A program made the translations under genes and the position numbers. A stretch of DNA of 64,000 nt. Origin: DAOULY01 sp034414595. GTDB lineage: Bacteria > Chloroflexota > Dehalococcoidia > SZUA-161 > JAUWZY01. Shown piece by piece: positions 23,256 through 30,995 of this stretch; the stretch's first letter is position 1, and each line of letters starts with the position of its first letter. Below the pieces are notes generated by a model, which was not told the DNA's origin, did no database searches, and saw only the letters and a list, made by a program, of their open reading frames with translations. The stretch spans positions 372,001-436,000 of the forward strand of contig DAOULY010000016.1 in NCBI GenBank assembly GCA_034414595.1. The letters are read 5' to 3'.

Positions 23256-23918
23256 TCAGTCCTTTCCGTTCGACTTTAGAGCGTCGGCAAAGAACGTGGC
23301 TACCTTATCCCCGACATCACGCCCGTGGCCACCGAGGAAATGGTCAGCCCCGGCGATGACCTCAAGCCTTTTCGGCTCCGGGAGTTCCTCCACTATGTGG
23401 CGAAGCTCCTGCGGCGGCGCGATATCATCCCCGGCAGCTCCGACTATAAGCTTGGGCTTGGAATACTGTTTTAGCTGTTGTCTACCTGACTCTCTGATAG
23501 GCGGGCAGACGATGGCTACGGCCTGGACATGCTCCTGAAGGTCGTCTATCTCAGCAGCGACCACAGCTCCGAAGGAATAGCCGGCAAGTCCGACTTTCTC
23601 AGCATCCACCTGCTCCTGCGCAGCGATGAAGGAAAGCGCTGCTTTGATGTCGTCTTGCTCAGCAACACCATCGCCATAGCTTCCCTGGCTCCGCCCTACC
23701 CCGCGAAAGTTGAACCTGAGGGCCACCATCCCTTGCTCAGCAAGCGCACGACAGATGGCAACGACGACGTTGTTTCTCATGTCACCCCCGTAGAGAGGGT
23801 GGGGGTGACAGACAACAACAGCAGGGAACTGCCCATTGCCATCGGGCAGGCTCAGTACACCCTCAAGGGAAAGGTCGCCACAGGGGAACTCAACCTTCGT
23901 CTCGTTTGTCTTCTCCAT
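23256..23918 (-). CDS. Alpha/beta hydrolase, dienelactone-hydrolase-like
   Basis: This protein of about 220 residues has the nucleophile elbow GYSFGA near residue 105, the oxyanion segment VVCHPHPLYGGDM near residue 35 and a late catalytic His in GADHFLGGHGRD. The HPHPLYGG motif is typical of the small CinaA/YsgA-like alpha/beta hydrolases often seen in operons of varied function. I chose ATG at 23918, which overlaps the end of rarA by 29 bp. The substrate is unknown. Confidence 0.85.
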   Translation of the reverse strand: MEKTNETKVEFPCGDLSLEGVLSLPDGNGQFPAVVVCHPHPLYGGDMRNNVVVAICRALAEQGMVALRFNFRGVGRSQGSYGDGVAEQDDIKAALSFIAAQEQVDAEKVGLAGYSFGAVVAAEIDDLQEHVQAVAIVCPPIRESGRQQLKQYSKPKLIVGAAGDDIAPPQELRHIVEELPEPKRLEVIAGADHFLGGHGRDVGDKVATFFADALKSNGKD

Positions 23919-25227
23919 GCCAGTCCTTGAGTCTCTTCTCAATCTCGGTCTCCCAGCCCTGGTCGCTGGGATGGTAGTATCTGCGCTGTCTTAGCTTCCT
24001 GGGCAGGTATTGCTCCTTAACGAAGTGCCCGGGGAAGTTGTGAGGATATTTGTAGCCCTTGCCGTAGCCCAGCCTCCGCATCAGACGTGTCTCAGGATTC
24101 CTCAAATGCAACGGCACGGGCTCGTTGCGGGTGCGGGCCACATCTTCCTTGACTTTATTGTAAGCCTTATACAGGGAGTTGCTCTTAGGAGCGGTAGCCA
24201 GATAGACCACCGCCTGGGCCAGCGCCAGGTCGGCTTCGGGCATGCCCACGAAGTGCACCGCCTGTTGCGCCGAGGTGGCGATGACCAGAGCCTGGGGGTC
24301 GGCCATGCCGATATCCTCCGAGGCGAAACGGATCAGGCGCCGGGCGACATACAGGGGGTCTTCTCCAGCTTCGAGCATGCGTCCCAGCCAGTAGAGGGCG
24401 GCATCAGGGTCTGAGCCACGCAGCGACTTGTGCAGCGCTGAGATGATGTTGTAGTGCTCCTCGCCAGCCTTATCGTAGAGCAGGGCACGATGTTGCAGCG
24501 CGTCCTCAATAGCCTCAAGCCCGATGTGACGCTTGCCTTGCTCATCGGGCAGCGTGGCCGAGGTGGCCAGCTCCAGGGCATTCAAGGCCACGCGGGCATC
24601 TCCATTTGACATAAACACTAAATGCTCCAAAGCATCGGCGTCAACTTCGACCTTCATTCTTCCTAAGCCTCGCTCCTCGTCCCGCAGGGCGCGGTCGACA
24701 ATAATGCGCACCTCGTCGTCGCCGAGGGCGTTGAGGGTGAACACACGGCAGCGCGAGAGCAGCGGCGAGATGACCTCGAACGATGGGTTCTCGGTGGTAG
24801 CGCCGATGAAGATGACGGTGCCGTTCTCCACATGGGGCAGGATGGCGTCCTGCTGCGCCTTGTTGAAGCGGTGTATCTCGTCAATGAACAGGATGGTCCT
24901 CTGGCCATGCATGCCGAGGCGGTCCCTGGCCTCTTCTACAATCTGGCGCAGGTCGGCGACTCCGGCGGTGACGGCGCTTATCGGGGAGAAGTGCGACTTG
25001 GTGACATTGGCGATGACATTAGCCAGCGTGGTCTTGCCGCTTCCCGGCGGGCCCCAGAAGATAATGGAGGGGAGCTGGTCGGCCTCGATGGCCTTGCGCA
25101 GCACGCGCTCCTCGCCCACCAGATGCTCCTGGCCCACGAATTCGGCAAACGACCGCGGTCTCATCCGAGCCGCCAGCGGCGCCTCCTTTTTCAGCTGCTC
25201 CTCCCGATGCCGGTCAAAGAGTGTCAT
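23890..25227 (-). CDS. rarA: Replication-associated recombination protein A (MgsA family AAA+ ATPase)
   Basis: The protein has about 445 residues. The Walker A motif is GPPGSGKTTLANVIA near residue 50, Walker B is ILFIDEIHRFNKAQQD, and the family C-terminal region ends with GYKYPHNFPGHFVKEQYLP. RarA/MgsA acts at stalled replication forks. I chose the ATG at 25227, which has GAGG upstream, over a GTG at 25239. A 30-bp copy of its first codons is found in the scar at 25944-26015. Confidence 0.93.
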   Translation of the reverse strand: MTLFDRHREEQLKKEAPLAARMRPRSFAEFVGQEHLVGEERVLRKAIEADQLPSIIFWGPPGSGKTTLANVIANVTKSHFSPISAVTAGVADLRQIVEEARDRLGMHGQRTILFIDEIHRFNKAQQDAILPHVENGTVIFIGATTENPSFEVISPLLSRCRVFTLNALGDDEVRIIVDRALRDEERGLGRMKVEVDADALEHLVFMSNGDARVALNALELATSATLPDEQGKRHIGLEAIEDALQHRALLYDKAGEEHYNIISALHKSLRGSDPDAALYWLGRMLEAGEDPLYVARRLIRFASEDIGMADPQALVIATSAQQAVHFVGMPEADLALAQAVVYLATAPKSNSLYKAYNKVKEDVARTRNEPVPLHLRNPETRLMRRLGYGKGYKYPHNFPGHFVKEQYLPRKLRQRRYYHPSDQGWETEIEKRLKDWHGEDKRDEG

Positions 25228-25301
25228 TGGATACCTCACTGCCGCCGGTTAACAGATTTTGGAGCAAAACCCTTGTCCCAAATTTTTGCGTACAGCACAC
25301 A

Positions 25302-25934
25302 TTATTTATAGCCTCTCAAATACAATTCGACCTCCGCCTCCAAGGCAATGTTGAATCTAGGGACGAGAGAGTCCTCAAGCGCTTTGTGGTATTTCCAATC
25401 TGTGTGTACCTTGTCTCCTACTGAGAAGGTGGGGCTTCCCCCATATTTCTTGACTTGGTTTACATACTGCTCATCCACCTTCCCCTCGTTGTGGACTAGA
25501 CAGTTGCGTCTTGCACAAAACTCCCCAATCAGGGAGTCAAACCTTCTCAAGATTTCGTTGAACATTTTCTTCTCTTCAAGCCATTTTCTCATTTGCCCCC
25601 AGCCTTTATTGTTTGAGCGAACAATGGCATCATTCGGTGGGTTGTTACCATGTATCGCAATAAACGCTTCCCGCATGTAGACCTCAAAAAGTGTCCAAAT
25701 GTAGACGACCAGCATATTGGATATGTCTGCTAGTCCCGTTTCATTACCAAATTTATAGTCCAATTCACTCTCCGAATCATTTGGATATGCCTGTTTAGCT
25801 ACCCATAGAATAGCCCAACAGGCTCCCGATACCTGGTCTCGGAATCTATGTGCCTGACCATAGAAAGACTGATAAACCATGCTCTTTCTCATCTTGCTTC
25901 TCGCTGTTGGGCCATTACAAAACCTATCTGTCAC
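25302..25934 (-). CDS. HEPN-domain protein
   Basis: This protein has up to 210 residues. An RX4H motif at Arg143-His148 (RRNCLVHNEGKV) is the catalytic signature of HEPN ribonucleases; the preceding long helices (ISNMLVVYIWTLFEVYMREAF) fit the four-helix HEPN bundle and the RiboL-PSP-type group. The sequence looks more AT-rich than the flanking genes. The start is uncertain: GTG 25934, or later ATGs at about 25,890 and 25,877. It lies in a cargo slot between rarA and the AmmeMemo gene, a setting that fits a toxin or defence role, which is inferred. Confidence 0.7.
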   Translation of the reverse strand: MTDRFCNGPTARSKMRKSMVYQSFYGQAHRFRDQVSGACWAILWVAKQAYPNDSESELDYKFGNETGLADISNMLVVYIWTLFEVYMREAFIAIHGNNPPNDAIVRSNNKGWGQMRKWLEEKKMFNEILRRFDSLIGEFCARRNCLVHNEGKVDEQYVNQVKKYGGSPTFSVGDKVHTDWKYHKALEDSLVPRFNIALEAEVELYLRGYK

Positions 25935-25943
25935 TGTGTCAAG

Positions 25944-26015
25944 CTACTTACACCTCCGCATCTGGAAGCGGTAGAGGTTTACTGTCTCCTCCCGATGCAT
26001 GTCAAAGAGTGTCAT
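25944..26015 (-). pseudogene. Scar: start of rarA fused to end of the AmmeMemo gene
   Basis: Read leftward, positions 26015-25986 copy the first ten codons of rarA (25227 on) with two mismatches. Positions 25983-25944 copy the last codons of the AmmeMemo gene (end at 27226) with two mismatches. Joined in frame they form a 23-codon mini-ORF, MTLFDMHREE then TVNLYRFQMRRCK. The ATG overlaps the stop of the TPR gene. This is a footprint of recombination between two versions of this intergenic slot. Confidence 0.85.
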
Positions 26016-26983
26016 TCTGCTTTGGCCTGAGCTTCATGTAATTTTTGGATGTTTTGCTTTGTCTTTTCTATCGCTGGCTTAGCGCCTATCTCCTCGAAGA
26101 TTTCGAGCGCCTGCTGAAAATATTCCAGGGCCTGGTCAAGCTCGCCTCTAATGAGATATAAATTCCCTATGTTGCCCAACTGGTTTCCTTCTCCGACCTT
26201 GCTCCCTATCTCCCTGTGGATTCTGAGTGCCTGTTGATAGTGCTCTAAGGACTGGTCAAGCTCGTCCCTGATGAAATACACGCTTCCCATGTTGCCCAAT
26301 TGATTGGCCTCTCCTATCTTGTTTCCTGTCTCCCTGTGGATTCTGAGTGCCTGCTGATGATGCTGTAGCGCCTGGTCAAGGTCGCCCTTGGTCCTATACG
26401 CGAGCCCCATGTTGCCCAAGTCTGCGGCTTCGCCCTCCTTGCTTTCCATCTCTCTGTGGATTCTGAGCGCCTCTTCATGCTGCTCCAAGGACTGGTCAAG
26501 CTCGCCTCTAATGAAGTATAAATTCCCTATGTTGCCCAGGGCGTTGGCCTCTCCCACCTTGTTCCCTATCTCCCTGTCGATTCCGAGCGCTTGCTGATGA
26601 TGTTCTAAGGCCTGGTCAAGCGCGCCCTTAGTCCTATACACAAGGCCCATATTGCCCAGGACAGCAGACAAACCCTCCAGGTCTTTCGCTTCTCTGGCCA
26701 GGTCCTCCGCCTGCTTATAGTGCTGCTCCGCCTCATCAAGCTCTCCTAATCTAGCAAAGCAGTTGCCGATGAGAATACCAAGGGCTGTTCTTTCGCTGAG
26801 CGTCACTTCAGGGACAAAACAGGACTCAAAAGCTTTAATGGCTTTTCGATAGCTCTGCTCCGCATAGAAGGTATAAGCTTTTTCAAAGTCTGATTTCCTT
26901 TTCTCCTCAGCGATTTGGGGCAGGCCATCAAGATAGTCAGCAATCTGGGTCAGGGCGTCAACCTTCCGTCTTTCTGATTTCAT
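26012..26983 (-). CDS. Tetratricopeptide-repeat protein
   Basis: The protein has 323 residues and at least six 40-residue TPR units of the kinesin-light-chain type, with motifs such as LGNMGLVYRTKGALDQALEHH and LGNIGNLYFIRGELDQSLEQH. The units are nearly identical in DNA (120-bp period, about 26,100-26,640), pointing to recent repeat expansion. The N-terminus (LTQIADYLDGLPQIAEEKRK) is helical and the C-terminus ends KLHEAQAKAE. It is a protein-interaction scaffold with unknown partner. Its stop overlaps the rarA-like ATG of the scar, and it is probably cargo together with the HEPN gene. Confidence 0.85.
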   Translation of the reverse strand: MKSERRKVDALTQIADYLDGLPQIAEEKRKSDFEKAYTFYAEQSYRKAIKAFESCFVPEVTLSERTALGILIGNCFARLGELDEAEQHYKQAEDLAREAKDLEGLSAVLGNMGLVYRTKGALDQALEHHQQALGIDREIGNKVGEANALGNIGNLYFIRGELDQSLEQHEEALRIHREMESKEGEAADLGNMGLAYRTKGDLDQALQHHQQALRIHRETGNKIGEANQLGNMGSVYFIRDELDQSLEHYQQALRIHREIGSKVGEGNQLGNIGNLYLIRGELDQALEYFQQALEIFEEIGAKPAIEKTKQNIQKLHEAQAKAE

Positions 26984-27116
26984 TATTTCACTTTGTCATA
27001 GGTGTGCCCGGAGCGCATTAGCGGGATATCTCCTGATGTCATTAGCTCACTTCTGCGTCATTATAACATCTATATGCCAATATCACTTATACGAGGCCGT
27101 TTAACAATGCTTTTCA

Positions 27117-27213
27117 ACCCCCTCTATCCCCCAATCTTGGGGGACTTTTTGAATTTGGGGGACACCCCCAAACCCCTAGCAAAGGGGCTTTGCCCCCCTG
27201 CACTCCCCCGGTT
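27117..27213. repeat. GC-rich palindromic intergenic repeat
   Basis: Several perfect short palindromes follow one another: TCCCCCAA/TTGGGGGA at 27126-27143, TTTGGGGG/CCCCCAAA at about 27160-27180, and CCCC/GGGG arms after that. The composition is unlike the AT-richer sequence on its left (27,000-27,110). This looks like a repetitive extragenic palindrome or a small MITE. It sits between the TPR gene and the AmmeMemo gene. Confidence 0.55.
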
Positions 27214-27225
27214 GCTAAACAGTCC

Positions 27226-28551
27226 CTACTTATACCTCCGCACCTGGAAGCGGTAGAGGTTTACCCGCTCGTCGGGGTCGATGCCGGCCTTGAGGCAGCA
27301 GATCTCGATCTGGCGCTCTACAGTGTCCACACCCTCGAGGTCGGGCAGGAGCAGTCCCCGCCGCGCCCCGCACTCCACGATGACCCCGTACTTCCTGGGG
27401 TCAAGCCCGCTCGCATCCTCCACGAATTCGGGGCTGGTGAGGACGTCCACGCTGTACTCAAGGTCGGAAAGCTCTTCAGGGGCCACAGGCATAAATCTGG
27501 GGTCCTGTGTCGCTGAGCTTACAGCGTTGGCGATTATCTCCTGGGCGACGTTGTCCCGCGTTGGCTCGAAGGTGCCGATGCAGCCGCGGAGTTCACCATG
27601 CTTCTTCAACGACACGAACACTCCGGCACGCTCCTTCATCTCAGGCGTCAGCTCACCGGGCTTCTCGGGCACCTTGCGCTCCCGGGTGTAGCTCTCTACA
27701 GTCTCCTTAGCCAGCTTGACCAGAGGATGCATGCCGGGATTGGACTTCGCTTTCACCTCTAAGGAGGCCACCATGTAGCCGACGCCGAAGGGGCCCTGAT
27801 AGGAGAGCACCCTGGACTGGACCTCAAGCCCTTCCAGAGCGCCGAGCAGGATGATGATGGAGCGCAGGCCACATTCCCCTGCCCGTTCAACCAGCTCCGG
27901 GTCCATGTTCAAAATGGCCTCGGTATCATAGGCGGCGACGGCCTCGGTGAGCTTCTCATCGAATACCTTAGCCATGGGGTCGTGGCCGGCAGGGGCACCG
28001 GGGATAAGGCGATGGGACAGGTCGCCGCTGGCGATTATGGCCACGCGCTTATTCAGCCTATCAGCAGCGCGCCTTACCGCCTGGCCGAAGGAGTAGTGAG
28101 TGCTCAGGGGCAGCCAGGAGAAGGTCAGCGGCACCAGCGGCACTCCCGGCACACCCTTGACCAGAAAATACATCGGCACCATGACCCCGTGGTCCAGGTC
28201 ATATTCTTCTTCGCCGATGGATTTCAGCGGGACACCCAGCGCCTTGGCTTCCTCCTGGAGCAGGGATACCGCTTCGAGGTCGTTCTGGAACTGGTGCTCG
28301 ACACCTCTCACGCCCCAGACCTTGAAGCTTCCCGGCAGCGACTTGGCTGTGGCTACACCCATAGCATCATAATGACTGACTCCGTGGGGGCTGATGATGA
28401 ACAGCACCTCGGGGTGCTGCTGAGCCAGCTCATCGCTGAGCTTCTTCATCGCCTCTATGGTGGGTGAGGCTTCTTGTTCCCGACCGCCTCCGATCTCAGG
28501 AACTATGATTGGCGGATGAGGTACGATGCATCCGAAAATAACCCCCGCCAT
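27226..28551 (-). CDS. AmmeMemoRadiSam system protein, Memo-like (LigB) plus AMMECR1 fusion
   Basis: The N-terminal half (about residues 1-260) is a Memo/extradiol-dioxygenase-like domain with PHPPIIVPEIGGG, SPHGVSHYDAMG and SGDLSHR. The C-terminal half is AMMECR1, with FVSLKKHGELRGCIGTF and SDLEYSVDVLTSPE. Both domains occur with a radical SAM partner in the AmmeMemoRadiSam system, whose function is poorly known. I chose the ATG at 28551, 8 nt after GGAGG; an alternative ATG at 28557 overlaps the partner's stop. Confidence 0.88.
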   Translation of the reverse strand: MAGVIFGCIVPHPPIIVPEIGGGREQEASPTIEAMKKLSDELAQQHPEVLFIISPHGVSHYDAMGVATAKSLPGSFKVWGVRGVEHQFQNDLEAVSLLQEEAKALGVPLKSIGEEEYDLDHGVMVPMYFLVKGVPGVPLVPLTFSWLPLSTHYSFGQAVRRAADRLNKRVAIIASGDLSHRLIPGAPAGHDPMAKVFDEKLTEAVAAYDTEAILNMDPELVERAGECGLRSIIILLGALEGLEVQSRVLSYQGPFGVGYMVASLEVKAKSNPGMHPLVKLAKETVESYTRERKVPEKPGELTPEMKERAGVFVSLKKHGELRGCIGTFEPTRDNVAQEIIANAVSSATQDPRFMPVAPEELSDLEYSVDVLTSPEFVEDASGLDPRKYGVIVECGARRGLLLPDLEGVDTVERQIEICCLKAGIDPDERVNLYRFQVRRYK

Positions 28552-28556
28552 GTCCA

Positions 28557-29585
28557 TCACCTCCTCGACTTTGTCCTGATATTCAGGTCTGCACCGCAAG
28601 AACTGCACCGGGAGTCTTTCAGCCCCGAGACCTCCGTCTGATAGCCGACGCGGTGTACCGCCATCTGGCCACAGGAATAGCAGATGGTGCTCTCGGCAGC
28701 ATGTCCCGGCAGATTGCCCACATAGATAAAATGCAGCCCGGCCTTCTTCCCGATGTTGTAGGCACGCTCCAGCGTGGCAACCGGAGTCGCTGGCAATTGC
28801 TGCATCTGATGATGGGGATAGAACCGGGTCACATGCCACGGGGTCAACTCCCCCAGGTTATCTCGAATCCAGTGGGCAATGCCCTCAAGCTGGGCATCGT
28901 CGTCGTTCATGGTCGGGATCACGTTGGTCACCACCTCGACATGCATGTTCCACTTCTGCTGCGCCCTCTTGGCCACATCCAAGATGCCGCGCCATCGGGA
29001 GACCTTGGCCAGCTTGAGGTAGAACTCATCGGAGAAGCCTTTGATGTCAACACGCCAGGCATCGAGGTAGGGCCCGATGGTGTCCAGGGCCTCCTCGGTG
29101 AGGAAGCCATTGGTAACATAAACAGTGTAGAGGTCTTCGGCCTTGGCCAGCCTGGCCCCGTCCAGGGTATATTCGAACCACATAGCAGGTTCGTTGTAGG
29201 TCCAGGCGATGCCACCGCAGCGGTACTCCTTGGTCAGCTTGATTGAGTCCTCGGCGGAGAGCTTTCTTGAGCCATATTCCGGTTCACACACCTCACTCCA
29301 GGAGATTTGCCAGTTCTGGCAGTGCTTGCAGTGGAAATTGCAGCCCCAGCCGCCGAGGGAGAAGACCATAGTCCCGGGATGGAAATGGAACAGGGGCTTC
29401 TTCTCGATCGGGTCTACTGCCGCTGACGATACTTCGGCGTAATTCAGTGTGTAGAGAACGCCGTCATCGTTACGGCGCATCTTGCACAGCCCCAATCGCC
29501 CCGGCCCGATCCGGCAGCGCCACTGGCAGACATGGCAGCGCACCGCCGAATTGGACAACCTTTCATAAAGCAGCGCTTCCTGCAT
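28557..29585 (-). CDS. amrS: AmmeMemoRadiSam system radical SAM enzyme
   Basis: This protein of about 342 residues has the radical SAM cluster motif CNFHCKHC (CX3CX2C) near residue 83. A Cys-rich N-terminus (CHVCQWRCRIGPGRLGLC) and a C-terminal zinc-ribbon-like tail (CYSCG, CSSCG) match the PflA-like AmrS group. It lies directly upstream of the Memo/AMMECR1 fusion, with overlapping stop and start. The start may be ATG 29585 or GTG 29591. The substrate is not known for this group. Confidence 0.88.
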   Translation of the reverse strand: MQEALLYERLSNSAVRCHVCQWRCRIGPGRLGLCKMRRNDDGVLYTLNYAEVSSAAVDPIEKKPLFHFHPGTMVFSLGGWGCNFHCKHCQNWQISWSEVCEPEYGSRKLSAEDSIKLTKEYRCGGIAWTYNEPAMWFEYTLDGARLAKAEDLYTVYVTNGFLTEEALDTIGPYLDAWRVDIKGFSDEFYLKLAKVSRWRGILDVAKRAQQKWNMHVEVVTNVIPTMNDDDAQLEGIAHWIRDNLGELTPWHVTRFYPHHQMQQLPATPVATLERAYNIGKKAGLHFIYVGNLPGHAAESTICYSCGQMAVHRVGYQTEVSGLKDSRCSSCGADLNIRTKSRR

Positions 29586-29749
29586 TGCCACCGCCGCAGT
29601 CTACATAATTATAGCACTATCTGCTGTTTCTGCGTAACCGAGAGCTGCCTTATTGCCGACCGTAGCAATGGCCTATAATGAGCAAAGGAAGGACTCGAGG
29701 CAAAGCTGAGAGAACTGGGAGAGGAAATAGAGGAGCGAAAGGGCAAAGA

Positions 29750-30508
29750 CTAAATCTCTTCTTCTTCCTCCTCCTCTGAGACCTCAGTGGGCCACTCGGC
29801 GACAGCAGGCAGTATCGCGCTCCCCTTCCTCTTCTTCTTCCTTCCCTGAGGCAGGGCCTGCACCGCCTCCCTGATTTGAGATAGCACTTGCTGCTCTGAG
29901 GTCACCACTCCGCAAATACCGGCTTCCCGGAGTGCCTCTATATCGCCAGCCCCCGGCGCTGCAGGCAATAGTGCCATGCAGGGTTTATCAGTCAGGCCAA
30001 CCAAACGCCCATAGTCCAGGAGCAGCCGCACCGTCAGCGGCCACTGCTCAGCTCTGATGAGCACGGCATCTATGGGCAAGCGGGCAATAGGCCGCGCCAG
30101 GTTATCGCTCAGCGAGGCATCGACTTCCAGGACTTTACCCATGTCCTGTTCCGCAAGAAAGGTCACCGGCATTTCATCAACGCCGAAGACGATAAAATCA
30201 CATCCCAGTCCCTTAAGCTGTTCCACACCTTCTTTTGTCGCTGTCTGGACCGATGCCCCCCAAGGGATATTTGCGATTGCCTCGATAGCTCGGGAAAGAG
30301 TCTCGGCTTCCTGATCCAGATCGGCGCCAGAGAACAGCACCGCGTCGACGCCCTCGAGGTCTTGATCTCCCACCCCAAGCTGACCCTGGCCCAACATGGC
30401 GACGATGGCCATGGCGGGGCTTTTGGTCCTCGCAGCAAGGGCAGCAAAGCCCAGGGGCTGAATTTCCCCGGACCAGATTCGCTCTAACCTATCCAGGAAC
30501 TTGCTCAT
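29750..30508 (-). CDS. Hypothetical TIM-barrel-like protein with acidic tail
   Basis: The product has 252 residues. Alternating strand-helix segments (VDAVLFSGADL, GCDFIVFGVDEMPVTFL, IDAVLIRAEQWPLTVRLLL, AGICGVVTSEQQ) suggest a TIM-barrel-type domain like enzymes that handle phosphorylated or corrinoid substrates. No catalytic motif is clear. The C-terminus has a basic stretch (GRKKKRKGS) followed by a run of glutamates. It stands alone and the family is not recognised. Confidence 0.65.
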   Translation of the reverse strand: MSKFLDRLERIWSGEIQPLGFAALAARTKSPAMAIVAMLGQGQLGVGDQDLEGVDAVLFSGADLDQEAETLSRAIEAIANIPWGASVQTATKEGVEQLKGLGCDFIVFGVDEMPVTFLAEQDMGKVLEVDASLSDNLARPIARLPIDAVLIRAEQWPLTVRLLLDYGRLVGLTDKPCMALLPAAPGAGDIEALREAGICGVVTSEQQVLSQIREAVQALPQGRKKKRKGSAILPAVAEWPTEVSEEEEEEEI

Positions 30509-30591
30509 CTCTTTTCACCTGCCAGTCGGATTCGAACCATTGATTACAAGATAACATGATTTCACCACAAGTCAAGCGGACTCCCGGGGGC

Positions 30592-30621
30592 TGGACAGCA
30601 ACTTGCTGATTATGCTATAAT
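30592..30621 (+). promoter_or_regulatory. Promoter of the mttB operon
   Basis: TGGACA (30592-30597), an 18-nt spacer and TATAAT (30616-30621), with an extended -10 (TGC before TATAAT). It would give a leader of about 370 nt before the first methyltransferase gene. Confidence 0.7.
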
Positions 30622-30995
30622 AGGGCAAACTGAACATAATAAAAGGGAGAGAAGTGAAAATCTTTCAAGGAGGGCATCGGTAGCCTGAAACAAAAAGGAT
30701 GATGTGCCGTCAGGGGGTGTATAGCTGCTGATTCCCCTGCAGAAGAGAGATAAAAGTCCAAATCCCCTAAATAGTCGCCCGACAGCCTAAATTATATATA
30801 TAAATCCCCTCAAATGCCCCTCCCCATAGGTGCGAATGCTGTAAATCACCCTCTGCGCTGACAGTACATCCGTTGATTTTGCCAGCTTATTGGGCAAAAC
30901 CTCGAAAAAGGCCTGTCCTCTTGGAGGAGAATGGAGAGCATACCTTTGCCAGCAGGCCGCCCCAGCATGTAAATTAGGAGGTAGCTATAACGAAA
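30622..30995 (+). promoter_or_regulatory. Long structured leader of the mttB operon
   Basis: No gene is seen in this 370-nt stretch. Several stems can be drawn: CAGGGG/CCCCTG (30711-30716 with 30734-30739), TTTTGCC/GGCAAAA (30877-30883 with 30893-30899), and an arm GGCCTG/CAGGCC (30910-30915 with 30953-30958) that encloses TCCTC/GAGGA (30916-30920 with 30924-30928). The ribosome-binding site AGGAGG (30977-30982) lies 13 nt from the ATG. The layout fits a cis-regulatory RNA; I could not match it to the cobalamin or another known riboswitch consensus. Confidence 0.5.

Noticed and set aside
29650..29749. Possible small coiled-coil gene before 29750
   Set aside because: A frame encoding AKEGLEAKLRELGEE ends at the right place but is preceded directly by two stops (TAA, TGA) and has no start codon; it is at most a remnant.
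30660..30960. Cobalamin riboswitch in the mttB leader
   Set aside because: The conserved GCCACTG-type box and surrounding core could not be found.
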